DNA of 64,000 nt from Saccharopolyspora phatthalungensis (GCF_014203395.1 NZ_JACHIW010000001.1:3269501-3333500), one strand, 5' to 3'; numbered from the stretch's first letter, positions 53,415 through 62,225 are shown. Made by a program: numbers and translations. Notes: generated by a model from the letters alone, not told the origin.

Positions 53415-54790
53415 CCGGTGCACAGGTTCGGAGCCGACCTCGCTTGATCGTGGCTGCTCCGGCGTCCGGGCAGGGCAAGACGACGGTCGTGACCGGGCTG
53501 CTGGGCGCGATGCGGCGGCGGGGCACCGAGGTCGCGCCCTTCAAGGTCGGCCCGGACTACATCGATCCCGGCTACCACCGGCTCGCCGCGGGCCGCCCGG
53601 CCCGCAACCTCGATCCGGTGCTGGTCGGCGAAGACCGCATCGCGCCGCTGTTCCGGCACGGTTCGGCCGGCGCCGAGCTGTCGATCGTGGAGGGTGTGAT
53701 GGGGCTGTTCGACGGCCGCATCGGACCCGGCGACGGCATTGCCTTTGGTTCCACCGCGCACGTCGCGCAGTTGCTGAACGCGCCGGTCGTGCTGGTTGTC
53801 GATGCCCGGGGCCAAAGCCACAGCCTCGCCGCGTTGCTGCACGGCTTCCGCAGCTACCGCCCGGAAGTCACGGTCGCAGGCGTGATCCTCAATCGGGTCG
53901 CTTCCGAGCGGCACGAGCAGGTTCTCCGCGATGCAGCCGACAACGCGGGCCTTCCGGTCCTTGGCGCCATCCCGCGCGCCGCGGGCCTCGCCGTGCCATC
54001 GCGACACCTGGGCTTGGTCACGGCCGCCGAGCACGGCAGCGAAGCGACCCGCGCCGTCGACGCGATGACCGACATCGTCGCCCGGTCAGTAGATCTCGAA
54101 GCGGTCCGGGCGCTTGCCTGCTCGGCCACCGAACTGCCCGGTGCCCCCTGGAATCCGCGCGAGGAGGTCGAGCCGCAGGCGGGACCGGTGGTCGCGGTGG
54201 CCGGTGGGCGGGCGTTCACCTTCGCCTACGCCGAGCACGTGGAGCTGCTCGAAGCCGCCGGTGCCGAGGTCGCCGTGTTGGACCCGCTCAACGACGAGCG
54301 GCTGCCGGAGCGCACCGCCGGCCTGGTGCTGCCGGGTGGTTTCCCCGAACAGTATGTCGCTGAACTTTCGGCGAACACCGCTCTGCGCAAGGAAATCGCG
54401 GCCTTCACCGCTACCGGGGCGCCGGTCCACGCGGAATGCGGTGGGCTGCTGTACTTGGCCGAGGAGTTGGACGGACATCCGCTGTGCGGCGTGCTCGACG
54501 CGCGGGCGCGGATGTCGCCGCGGCTGACGCTCGGTTATCGCGACGCGGTGGCTGCCGCCGATTCGGTCCTCTTCGCCGAAGGAGCACGCGTGAGCGGACA
54601 CGAGTTCCACCGCACGGTCCTGGAACCCGGCAGTGGGCCGCGATCCGCGTGGCTCTGGCGACCGGCCGGCGAAACGAAGCCCTTGCGGGAAGGCTTCGTC
54701 CACGGCGGTGTGCACGCCTCCTACCTGCACACACACCCGGCCGGGCAACCAGGTTCGGTGCAACGGTTCGTGGCGAGGTGTGCGGGATGA
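53408..54790 (+). CDS. cobB: Hydrogenobyrinic/cobyrinic acid a,c-diamide synthase
   Basis: CobB amidates the a and c side chains with glutamine and ATP. The 460-aa enzyme has the N-terminal ATPase motif LIVAAPASGQGKTTVVTGLL and FKVGPDYIDPGYH. VEGVMGLFDG comes next. The C-terminal glutaminase has its Cys in VHAECGGLLYLAEEL and the His in VSGHEFHRT. The GTG at 53408 lies inside the end of cobO in another frame. The next frame starts in an ATGA overlap but belongs to a decayed gene. Confidence 0.95.
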   Translation: MVTGAQVRSRPRLIVAAPASGQGKTTVVTGLLGAMRRRGTEVAPFKVGPDYIDPGYHRLAAGRPARNLDPVLVGEDRIAPLFRHGSAGAELSIVEGVMGLFDGRIGPGDGIAFGSTAHVAQLLNAPVVLVVDARGQSHSLAALLHGFRSYRPEVTVAGVILNRVASERHEQVLRDAADNAGLPVLGAIPRAAGLAVPSRHLGLVTAAEHGSEATRAVDAMTDIVARSVDLEAVRALACSATELPGAPWNPREEVEPQAGPVVAVAGGRAFTFAYAEHVELLEAAGAEVAVLDPLNDERLPERTAGLVLPGGFPEQYVAELSANTALRKEIAAFTATGAPVHAECGGLLYLAEELDGHPLCGVLDARARMSPRLTLGYRDAVAAADSVLFAEGARVSGHEFHRTVLEPGSGPRSAWLWRPAGETKPLREGFVHGGVHASYLHTHPAGQPGSVQRFVARCAG

Positions 54791-55316
54791 GGCCCGTCGG
54801 GGAAGATTCCGCTGACCCGGGACCGGCGGCGCAGGCATCGGGACGCCGCCGGAGTGGTCGCGCGACGGATGCATGATCAGGGCGGCAGCGTGGTCTTCGC
54901 CACCTTCGGAGATCCCGCCGTGCATTCGCTCTTCAGCTATCTCGCGGTCGCCGTCGTCATGCTGTTCCCCCGGGGCGAGTTGGCCACCGCGCCGAGGTCT
55001 TCGCGATGCAGGTCACAGTCGCGCGAGCCGGCGGTGCGGCGCCGGAGGACGCGGATTCACGCACGGTGATTCCGGTGACGCGGGAGGTGACCGCGCCGCA
55101 AAAGGCATTACCGGCACGCGGTACGGTCGTTTCCTGCAGAGGCGGCCGACGGCTCGGCGAGCTGCTCGCCGCGATCGCCGAAACCGCAGCCTGGAGCGCT
55201 CGGTCTACGCCGAACGTTGGGCGCGCCGGACGCGCGGTGCTGCTGTCCGAAGTGGACGATGCGCCGTGCCTGTCCACTGTGGTAGTACTTCCACCCCGAG
55301 GCGGAAGAGGAGAGCA
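54787..55316 (+). pseudogene. cobI: Decayed precorrin-2 C20-methyltransferase gene
   Basis: The region between cobB and cobM codes for CobI pieces in three different frames. One frame at about 54870 reads GGSVVFATFGDPAVHSLFSYLA, like the FATIGDPNVYSTFSYLA core of CobI. Another at about 55120 reads GTVVSCRGGRRLGELLAAIAET. A third holds LERSVYAERWARR, and the second frame returns with LLSEVDDAPCLSTVVVLPPRGGRG, like the CobI C-terminus. The N-terminal SAM-fold start and the PGI-T segment are absent. The 29-codon frame opening at 54787 (ATGA overlap with cobB) is the old start. The gene cannot make an active enzyme. Confidence 0.75.
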
Positions 55317-56774
55317 ATGGTGACTGGCCGGATCTCGTTCATCGGTGCCGGACCGGGCGCGGCCGACCTGATCACGGTTCGCGGCGCCCAACGGATCGCC
55401 GAGGCCGACATCGTGGTGTGGGACGCGAGCCTGGTCGCACCGGAATGCATCCAGGAACACGCGCGCGGCGACGCGGAACTGGTCGACTCCTCCCGGCTGA
55501 CCCATGAACAGGCGCTGGAGATCTACCGCCGCGCCGAGCGGGACAAGCTCAACGTCGCCCGCGTGCACCCCGGCGACCCGTCGCTGTGGGGCGCGGTCCA
55601 GGAGCAGTACGACGCGTGCGCGCGGATGAATCTGGAAGTCGAGATCGTGCCCGGGGTCGCGGTGTTCTCCGCCGCCGCGGCCGCCGCCGGTCGCGAGCTC
55701 ACCGTGCCGGAAGTCGCCCAGTCGCTGGTGCTGACCCGGCTAGGGGGCGGCAAGACGCCGATGCCCGACGGCGAGAAGGTCCGCGAGTTCGCCAAGCATG
55801 GCACCACGATGGCGCTGTTCCTCTCGGCGGCGCGCACCGGCCAGCTGGTCGAGGAACTGCGCGCCGGTGGCTACGCCGACGACACCCCGGTCTTGGTGGC
55901 CTACAAGGTCACCTGGCCCGACGAGTTGCTGCTCCGCGCCAATCTCGCCGACCTGGAGAAGACCGTCAAACAGCACAAGCTGTGGGGGCATACGCTGTTC
56001 ATCGTCGGCAAGGGGCTCAACGGCAACGGAACCCGTTCGCACCCGTACCACTCCGGGAACTTCCACACCTACCGGCGCGTCGACCCGGCCACGCGCCGCG
56101 CATTGCGGGCCGAACGCCCCAGCGTTTCGCGCCGCCGCACGGAGAACTCCACGAAGCCAGCGCCCCGCAGCGAAGAATCCGGGGAGAGCGGCCGGGTGCG
56201 CGACTCCGACGTCGCCTGGTGGGCGGTGCGTGACTGGCAGGAGAGCGCGCGGGGGGCAGCGCGGGTGGCGGCGAGCCGCTCGACCACGGCCCGGCGGGTC
56301 GACGAGGCGCAGTCCCAGCTGTTCACCGCCGAACCCGCGGCGGATCCCGGTCCGGGCGAGGTTTCGAGCGAACGGAGCTCGCGGGCCGAAGGGGTGGCCG
56401 ATAGTCCTGTTCGCGCCGAGCCCGCCGCGATTGCCGAGCCGGATGGGATTTCGAGCGAACGGAGCTCTCGCGCCGGAGGTGTGGCCGATGGTCCCGTTCG
56501 CGCCGAAACCGGCGCGGCGGATTTGTCCGGGAGCCAGGCCGGTGGCGAAGCGTCGGAGGCCAACTCGTCGCGGACGTCGGCCGCGCAAACCACGACCACC
56601 CGGGCCACCGCGAAGGCCACTCCCGCGAAGCGGCCCACCACGGCGAAGTCGGCCCAGTCCAAGTCTGTCCAGTCCAAGCGGACGAAGTCCGCGACCGCCA
56701 CAACGGCGGCAGCGAAGGCGAAACCGGCCGCGAAGCGCAAGTCCCCGGCGAAGCAGGATGAGCAGGGTCGATAA
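55317..56774 (+). CDS. cobM: Precorrin-4 C11-methyltransferase with a long basic C-terminal tail
   Basis: CobM methylates C11 of the corrin ring. Residues 1 to about 250 are the complete enzyme: RISFIGAGPGAADLITVRG, RLTHEQALEIYRRAERDKLNVARVHPGDPSLWGA in outline, IVPGVAVFSAAAAAAGRELTVPEV and the end LFIVGKGLNG. A further 235 residues follow. They start with a Ser/Glu/Ala-rich part containing an imperfect 59-bp duplication and end in a Lys/Ala/Thr/Pro-rich tail (KATPAKRPTTAKSAQSKSVQ, KAKPAAKRKSPAK) like histone H1 or HupB tails. Normal CobM is about 250 residues. ATG 55317 has GAAGAGGAGAG upstream. Confidence 0.92.
   Translation: MVTGRISFIGAGPGAADLITVRGAQRIAEADIVVWDASLVAPECIQEHARGDAELVDSSRLTHEQALEIYRRAERDKLNVARVHPGDPSLWGAVQEQYDACARMNLEVEIVPGVAVFSAAAAAAGRELTVPEVAQSLVLTRLGGGKTPMPDGEKVREFAKHGTTMALFLSAARTGQLVEELRAGGYADDTPVLVAYKVTWPDELLLRANLADLEKTVKQHKLWGHTLFIVGKGLNGNGTRSHPYHSGNFHTYRRVDPATRRALRAERPSVSRRRTENSTKPAPRSEESGESGRVRDSDVAWWAVRDWQESARGAARVAASRSTTARRVDEAQSQLFTAEPAADPGPGEVSSERSSRAEGVADSPVRAEPAAIAEPDGISSERSSRAGGVADGPVRAETGAADLSGSQAGGEASEANSSRTSAAQTTTTRATAKATPAKRPTTAKSAQSKSVQSKRTKSATATTAAAKAKPAAKRKSPAKQDEQGR
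56362..56507 (+). repeat. Two 59-bp imperfect direct repeats inside the cobM tail
   Basis: The units at 56362-56420 and 56449-56507 both start TTTCGAGCGAACGGAGCTC and end TTCGCGCCGA. They code for SSERSSRAEGVADSPVRAE-like segments in the tail and lie 28 bases apart. Confidence 0.8.
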
Positions 56775-57020
56775 CGAGGCGCGGCCGACGCTCCCAGGCG
56801 GCTTCCGGCCCGCGCCGCGGGCCGGGCGAGCGGACCGCCGGACGAGGTGTGCGCAGCACAGCAAGTTGCTTTCGGCGTGTGCGCCTCGGCTCCACGCGCG
56901 GGGGGCAGCAGTATTGGAGCGGTTCAGCGAAGTATGCGGCCGTCGGCTGCGTGTTCGGGTCTCGATGGTGGGCTTGCGGGGCGAACACGGGGCGGCGGCC
57001 GCCGAGGCAAGGTGGGTGAC

Positions 57021-58223
57021 GTGGCAGTCACGGTGATCGGGGTCGATGGTGCGGACCTGCCGAAGGGCAGTGCCGACGTGCTGGAGTCCGCGCGGCTCGT
57101 GGTGGGAGGGAAGCGGCACCTGGAAGCGTACGCGCCGGCGCATGCCCGCAAGCTGGAGCTGGGGCCGCTGGAACCGGCGCTCAATGCGCTGTCGTCGCTG
57201 TCCGGTGGCGAGCATGGCGTGGTGCTTGCCTCGGGAGACCCCGGCTTCTTTGGCGCGGTCCGCGCATTGCGCGAACGCGGTATCCGGTGCACGGTGCTGC
57301 CGTCGACCTCCAGCGTGCAGCAGCTGATGGCCCGCGTCGGCCGGTCCTGGGACGACGTCGTGGTGGTCAGCGCCTACGGCCGCGACCTCACCCAGGCGAT
57401 CAACGTCTGCCGCGCCCGGTCGGCCGTGGTCGTGCTGACCGCGCCGAAGGCCGGTCCGGCCCAGATCGGTTCCGGGCTGGTGGGGTGGCGCCGCAGCCTG
57501 GTGGTCGGCGAAGATCTCGGCGGGCCCAACGAGTCCGTGGTGACCCTCGAACCGGCGGAGGCGGCCAAGCGCCACTGGTACGAGCCGAACATCGTGCTGT
57601 GCCTGGCCGAAATCGATGACGTACCGCACCGGGGCTGGATCGCCGGTGGCGAGCCGGTGCCGCCGACCGGCGGCTGGGCGCTGGCCGAGGACGAGTTCTC
57701 CCACCGCGACGGCATGATCACCAAGGCCGAGGTGCGAGCGGTGGCGCTGGCCAAGCTCGCTCCGCGACCGGGCACGCTTGTCTGGGACGTGGGTGCGGGC
57801 TCCGGTTCGGTCGCGGTGGAGTGCGCCCGGATGGGCGCCGCGACGATCGCCGTGGAGTCCGACGAGGCGCAGGTCGTGCGGCTGATCACCAACGCCGCGA
57901 GTCACGGCGTGGACGTCCGGGTCGAGGAGGGCTCGGCGCCGCAGGCGCTGCGCAACCTGCCGCGTCCCGACGCGATCTTCGTGGGTGGCGGCGGCACCGA
58001 GGTCGTTACCGCGTGCGCGCATGCGGGGGCGTCCCGCGTCGTGGTGGCGCTGGCGGCGCTTGACCGGGTCGCGTCGACCCGCGATGCCCTGCGCGCGGCG
58101 GACTACGAGGTCGAGGGCGTGCAACTCGCGGCGGCCCGGCTGGCCGAGCTGCCCGACGGCGAATCCCGGCTGGAAGCGGCCAACCCGGTCGTCCTGATCT
58201 CCGGCTACCGGAAACAACGCTGA
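57021..58223 (+). CDS. cobL: Precorrin-6Y C5,15-methyltransferase (decarboxylating)
   Basis: CobL methylates C5 and C15 and removes the acetate carboxyl at C12. The 400-aa protein fuses CbiE (residues 1-200: VTVIGVDGADLPKGSADVLE, VLASGDPGFFGAVRALRERG) with CbiT (about 225-400: SHRDGMITKAEVRAVALAKL, VWDVGAGSGSVAVECARMGA near residue 256, DAIFVGGGGTEV). The GTG at 57021 has AAGGTGG upstream. The 246 bases between cobM and cobL show no gene. Confidence 0.94.
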   Translation: MAVTVIGVDGADLPKGSADVLESARLVVGGKRHLEAYAPAHARKLELGPLEPALNALSSLSGGEHGVVLASGDPGFFGAVRALRERGIRCTVLPSTSSVQQLMARVGRSWDDVVVVSAYGRDLTQAINVCRARSAVVVLTAPKAGPAQIGSGLVGWRRSLVVGEDLGGPNESVVTLEPAEAAKRHWYEPNIVLCLAEIDDVPHRGWIAGGEPVPPTGGWALAEDEFSHRDGMITKAEVRAVALAKLAPRPGTLVWDVGAGSGSVAVECARMGAATIAVESDEAQVVRLITNAASHGVDVRVEEGSAPQALRNLPRPDAIFVGGGGTEVVTACAHAGASRVVVALAALDRVASTRDALRAADYEVEGVQLAAARLAELPDGESRLEAANPVVLISGYRKQR

Positions 58224-58335
58224 ACGGCCCCGGCTTTGGCTGGTCGTGACCGTCCGGTGCGACCTGATGCCGTGTCAAGCTAGGTCGGCCGGCGGGTGCG
58301 CTGGTGAGCACAATCAACCAGGTAGGGGAGTTGCA

Positions 58336-60090
58336 GTGATCGGTCTGTTCGCGGTGACCGCGGCGGGACGGCGGGCCGCCGCCGAACTGGCGGGACGGCT
58401 GGGGCCGGACGCGGTGGTCGCCGACGGACCGATCGGGCCCGCCCTGCGCCGCCTATGGGATCACCTGGGCGCGGCGGTGTTCTTCCTGGCTAGCGGCGCG
58501 ACGGTGCGGTTGATCGCGCCGCTGCTGCGGGACAAACACACCGATCCCGGGGTGGTCTGCGTCGACGACGAGCGACGCTTCGCCCTCTCGCTGGTCGGCG
58601 GCCAGGCCGGCGGCGCGAACGCGCTTGCCGAGCAGGTAGCCGACGTCCTCGGCTGCACCCCGGTGATCACCACGGGTACCGACAGCACCGGCACCACGCC
58701 GCTGGACGAACTCGTCGACCGGCTCGACGCGGCGGTGGACGGGGATCTGGCGGCCTGCGGTGGCGCGATCCTCGACGGTTGGCCGGTCCGCCTCGTCAAC
58801 CCGCACGGCTTCCCGCTGCCCGCACTGCCGTCCAACGTCGCCGCGGACCCTGCGGCACCACTGTGGACGGTCGTGGTCGATGACCGGCGGCCGGCGCAGG
58901 ACGAGGAGCGGACGCTGCGGCTCATCCCGCGCACCCTCGTGGTGGGCGTCGGGTCCGCGCGCGGCGTCTCGCGGACCGCGGTGACCGAGGCCATCGCCCG
59001 GCTGGACCGCGAGCACGGGTTGGACCCGCGGGCGATCCGAGCGGTCGCCAGCGTCGACCTCAAGGCCGGCGAGGCCGGCATCTTGGAAGCCGTGCAGGAC
59101 CTTGGTTTCTGGCACTCGGACGGCGGCGACGAGTTGTCGCTGCTGACGTATCCGGCCGAGACCCTGGCCGGTATCGAGGTGCCCAACCCCAGCGAGGTGG
59201 TGGGCCGCGAGGTCGGCACGCCGTCGGTCGCTGAGGCTTCGGCGTTGCACGCGGCCGCCGAACTCGGCGCGGGCGCGCCCATCGAGCTGGTCGCGAGCAA
59301 GATCAAGGGCGACAACGTGACCGTCGCCGCCGCCCGCATCCGGCCTCGCGGTCGGCTGGCGATCATCGGCATCGGCCCGGGTGCGCCCGACCTGCGCACC
59401 CCCCGCGCCGACCTGGAACTGCGGCGCGCTTCCGTGGTCGTCGGCCTGGACCAGTACCTCGACCAGGTGCGGCACCTGTTGCGCCCCGGCACCGAGGTGC
59501 GCGGCACCGGGCCCGGTGCCGAGGAGGACCGCGCCGCCGAGGCGGTGGAGCTGGCTCGCGAGGGGCGTGCGGTGGCGCTGATCGGCTCCGGCGATGCTGG
59601 CGTGTACGCGATGGCCGGCCCGGCGCTGGAGAAAGCCGACGTCGACATCGAGGTCGTCGGCGTGCCCGGGGTGACTGCGGCGCTGGCGGCGTCCGCGCTG
59701 CTGGGCGCACCGCTTGGCAACGACCACGCGCTCATCAGCCTGTCCGACCTGCACACACCGTGGGAGGTCATTGAGAGCCGCGTCCGTGCGGCCGCCGAGG
59801 GCGACCTGGTGGTGTGCTTCTACGACCCGAGCTCGGCGCAACGGCACTGGCAGCTCGGCCGTGCCCTGGAGATCCTGGCCGAGCACCGCCCGGCGACCAC
59901 GCCCGTCGGCGCCGTCCGCCTCGCCGACCGCGCCAGGCAGCGGGTGTGGTGCGCTCCGATCGGCGAATTCGATCCGGCCGAGGTGGACATGTTCACCGCG
60001 GTGCTCGTTGGCTCCTCGCGGTCCACTGTGGTCGGTGGTCGGCTGGTGACGCCGCGGGGCTACCGGTGCACGCCCACGGATACCCGCTGA
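58336..60090 (+). CDS. cobJ: CbiG-CobJ fusion: precorrin-3B C17-methyltransferase with CbiG domain
   Basis: This 584-aa bifunctional corrin enzyme has two parts. Residues 1-335 are CbiG-like: AVFFLASGATVRLIAPLLRDKHTDPGVVCVDD in outline, LVGGQAGGANALAEQVAD, and the C-terminal CbiG part VVGVGSARGVSRTAVTEAI and IRAVASVDLKAGEAGILE. From residue 341 CobJ starts, LAIIGIGPGAPDLRTPRADL, with ALIGSGDAGVYAMAGPALE and the ring-contraction end. CbiG opens the delta-lactone in the anaerobic route. Fused to CobJ it is frequent in actinobacteria, some of which lack CobG. GTG 58336 has GGGGAG upstream. Confidence 0.92.
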   Translation: MIGLFAVTAAGRRAAAELAGRLGPDAVVADGPIGPALRRLWDHLGAAVFFLASGATVRLIAPLLRDKHTDPGVVCVDDERRFALSLVGGQAGGANALAEQVADVLGCTPVITTGTDSTGTTPLDELVDRLDAAVDGDLAACGGAILDGWPVRLVNPHGFPLPALPSNVAADPAAPLWTVVVDDRRPAQDEERTLRLIPRTLVVGVGSARGVSRTAVTEAIARLDREHGLDPRAIRAVASVDLKAGEAGILEAVQDLGFWHSDGGDELSLLTYPAETLAGIEVPNPSEVVGREVGTPSVAEASALHAAAELGAGAPIELVASKIKGDNVTVAAARIRPRGRLAIIGIGPGAPDLRTPRADLELRRASVVVGLDQYLDQVRHLLRPGTEVRGTGPGAEEDRAAEAVELAREGRAVALIGSGDAGVYAMAGPALEKADVDIEVVGVPGVTAALAASALLGAPLGNDHALISLSDLHTPWEVIESRVRAAAEGDLVVCFYDPSSAQRHWQLGRALEILAEHRPATTPVGAVRLADRARQRVWCAPIGEFDPAEVDMFTAVLVGSSRSTVVGGRLVTPRGYRCTPTDTR

Positions 60091-60158
60091 CCGACCCCGT
60101 GAGCAGGGCAAACGTTTGTCCCTGGCCGCGCTCGGCGGGGCGTGCGAAGCTGGCGGTG

Positions 60159-61601
60159 ATGAGTGGGCACATGTCGCCGGAGGAGTTCCGGAAGTTCGGT
60201 CGGCAGGTGGTCGACTGGATCGCGGACTATTACGCCGGTGTCGAGGAACACCCGGTGCGGTCCCGGGTGCCGCCCGGGGAGATCCGGGCACAGCTCCCGG
60301 CTCATCCGCCCGAGCGGGGCGAGTCCTTCGAGCGGGTCCTGAGCGACCTCGACGCCGTGCTGATGCCGGGCGTCACGCATTGGCAGCACCCGAATTTCTT
60401 CGCCTACTTCCCGGCCAACGCCACCGGGCCGGCGATCCTCGGCGATCTGCTTTCCAGCGGGCTCGGCGTGCAGGGCATGGTGTGGGCGACCAGCCCGGCG
60501 TGCACCGAACTGGAGACCGTCGTCGTCGACTGGATGGCCGAACTGCTGGGCCTGCCCGAGCACTTCCGGACCGACGCCGTCGGCGGTGGGGTGATCCAGG
60601 ATTCGGCCTCCAGCGCCGCGCTGGTCGCCTGCCTAGCGGCCTTGCAGCGGGAAAGCGGCGGAGGGATCGCGAGCCAGGGCATCACCCGCCGTCATCCGCT
60701 CTACATTTCCGCGCACACCCATTCATCCCTGGAGCGGGCGGCGCGGATGGTCGGCGTCGGGGCGGACAACCTCCGCGTCGTCGATGTCGACCCGGACACG
60801 CTCGGCATGGACCCGAAGCACCTGGACGCCCTGATCGTCGAGGACCTCGCCGCGGGCGCGGTACCCACGCTGGCATGCGCGACCATCGGCACCACCTCGA
60901 CGACCGCGATCGATCCGGTCCGAGAGGTCGGCGAGGTGTGCCGGGCGCGCGGGGTCTGGCTGCACGTGGACGCGGCGTACGCGGGTGTTGCCGCGGTGTG
61001 CCCGGAGCTGCGCTGGATCAACGACGGTGTCGCCGAATTCGCCGATTCCTACTGCACCAACGCGCACAAGTGGTTGTTGACCAACTTCGACTGCAGCCTG
61101 CTGTGGATGGCCGACCGGCAGCCCATGATCGACGCGCTGTCGATCCTGCCCGAATACCTGCGCAATCCGGCGACCGCGTCCGGCGAGGTGATCGACTACC
61201 GGGACTGGCAGGTGCCGTTGGGGCGCCGGTTCCGGGCGTTGAAGCTGTGGTCGGTGCTGCGCTGGTACGGCGCCGCCGGGTTGCGCACGCACATCCGTAC
61301 CACCGTCGGCCTCGCGCAGGAGTTCGCCGACTGGGTCCGCGACGACCCGCGGTTCGCGGTTCTGGAGCCGCATCCGCTGGGCCTGGTCTGCTTCCGGCCG
61401 CTGTTTCCGGAACTGTCCATCGACGAAGCCAACGACCGGACCTATCGGCTGATGGAATCCCTGAACGACTCGGGGCAGCTGTACCTGACGCACACCAAAG
61501 TGGACGGCCGGACGTTGCTGCGGTTCGCGGTCGGCTCGCCGCAGACCGAACGGCGCCACGTGCTGGCGGCTTGGCAGCGGATCCAGGGGGCGCTGGGGTG
61601 A
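60159..61601 (+). CDS. PLP-dependent aromatic-L-amino-acid decarboxylase
   Basis: This 480-aa group II decarboxylase has the typical start MSPEEFRKFGRQVVDWIADYYAGVEEHPVRSRV in outline, HPNFFAYFPANATGPAILGDLL, and the PLP Lys at residue 304 in TNAHKWLLTNFDCSLLW. DAAYAGVAAVCPELR lies before it, and the C-terminus has FRALKLWSVLRWYG. Substrates for this clade are L-DOPA, tryptophan, tyrosine or phenylalanine, and the sequence does not decide among them. The ATG at 60159 or that at 60171 could start it. It stands between cobJ and a 46-bp palindrome and has no obvious link to B12. Confidence 0.9.
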   Translation: MSGHMSPEEFRKFGRQVVDWIADYYAGVEEHPVRSRVPPGEIRAQLPAHPPERGESFERVLSDLDAVLMPGVTHWQHPNFFAYFPANATGPAILGDLLSSGLGVQGMVWATSPACTELETVVVDWMAELLGLPEHFRTDAVGGGVIQDSASSAALVACLAALQRESGGGIASQGITRRHPLYISAHTHSSLERAARMVGVGADNLRVVDVDPDTLGMDPKHLDALIVEDLAAGAVPTLACATIGTTSTTAIDPVREVGEVCRARGVWLHVDAAYAGVAAVCPELRWINDGVAEFADSYCTNAHKWLLTNFDCSLLWMADRQPMIDALSILPEYLRNPATASGEVIDYRDWQVPLGRRFRALKLWSVLRWYGAAGLRTHIRTTVGLAQEFADWVRDDPRFAVLEPHPLGLVCFRPLFPELSIDEANDRTYRLMESLNDSGQLYLTHTKVDGRTLLRFAVGSPQTERRHVLAAWQRIQGALG

Positions 61602-61609
61602 CCCGTGTC

Positions 61610-61655
61610 GGCGATTTCAGTGGAAATCGGCGCGCCGATTTCCACTGAAATCGCC
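61610..61655. repeat. Perfect 46-bp palindrome, long member of the dispersed repeat family
   Basis: Positions 61610-61632 are the exact reverse complement of 61633-61655, with GGCGATTTCAGTGGAAATCG as the outer arm. It lies 9 bases after the decarboxylase stop and 14 bases beyond the convergent DUF1876 gene. It could terminate both transcripts, but its similarity to the other copies shows it is a repeat. Confidence 0.9.
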
Positions 61656-61668
61656 CCCGCCCGCCGCG

Positions 61669-61938
61669 TCAGGCGGGCAGGTGCACGCGGCGGTGCAGGC
61701 GGTCGCCGATGTCGCTGGCCGCGCTGTCGAGCAGCTTGTGAGCCAGCTCGAACAGGGCGCGGGCGATCGCGATCTCGTCGCCGATCTGCGGTACCTCCGG
61801 GTCGTCCGGGTGCCGTCGTGCCGTGCCGTGGCCGTGCAGCGCCTGCCCGCCCGGAGTGGTGAAGCCGACGTCGGCGGTGGTCTTCGCACCCGCCTCCACG
61901 ACCTGCAGGTTCAACGTGATCGTGTGGGTCTCGTTCAT
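61669..61938 (-). CDS. DUF1876 domain protein
   Basis: This 89-aa protein starts NETHTITLNLQVVEAGAKTT and continues with ALHGHGTARRHPDDPEVPQIGDEIAIARALFELAHKLLD in outline. The combination of an N-terminal strand pair, the GxGxARRHPxD motif and a C-terminal helix (DRLHRRVHLPA) matches the DUF1876 family of small actinobacterial proteins of dsRNA-binding-like fold. Function is unknown. The ATG 61938 has AGGAGACGATC upstream. Frame further upstream overlaps the riboswitch and is not used. Confidence 0.85.
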   Translation of the reverse strand: MNETHTITLNLQVVEAGAKTTADVGFTTPGGQALHGHGTARRHPDDPEVPQIGDEIAIARALFELAHKLLDSAASDIGDRLHRRVHLPA

Positions 61939-62074
61939 GATCGTCTCCTGTCCCCTCGGCCGCCGTAGACCAAGCATGCGCTGGGCGACCGTGACCGCGA
62001 AAGGGCCGCTAGCACCCTTCCGGGTCGAACCGGTGATCGAGCTCACGGGGTTTGACCTTCGGTTGTGGGGCAGG

Positions 62075-62225
62075 GAAGGATACGGCCGCCGACAGTGCAG
62101 GAACCCGGTGCGAATCCGGGGCGGTCCCGCCACTGTGACCGGGGAGTGGACCCCACTCGGTGCCACGGCTGCCAGCAGCTGGAAGGCCGGGGAACCCACG
62201 TCGATCCGGGAGTCAGGACACTGCG
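62075..62225 (+). promoter_or_regulatory. Cobalamin riboswitch upstream of the Co/Ni permease gene
   Basis: It carries the same signature segments as the one at 44895: AGGAACCCGGTGCGAATCCGG, the B12 box CCGCCACTGTGACCGGGGAG (about 62127-62146) and GGGAGTCAGGACACTG (about 62208). It ends some 75 bases before the permease ATG. B12 should therefore shut off cobalt uptake. Confidence 0.93.

Noticed and set aside
56362..56507. Reverse-strand reading of the cobM repeats that looks faintly like a thiolase GHP motif.
   Set aside because: The match is only a few residues within a low-complexity repeat, with no thiolase sequence on either side.
55740..58217. An 825-codon reverse-strand open frame opposite cobM and cobL.
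   Set aside because: It is a codon-bias shadow of high-GC genes. The opposite strand encodes intact CobM and CobL, and the reverse product is low-complexity and matches no family.
58453..60291. A 612-codon reverse-strand frame opposite the cbiG-cobJ fusion.
   Set aside because: It is a compositional shadow, and the forward fusion is complete and conserved.
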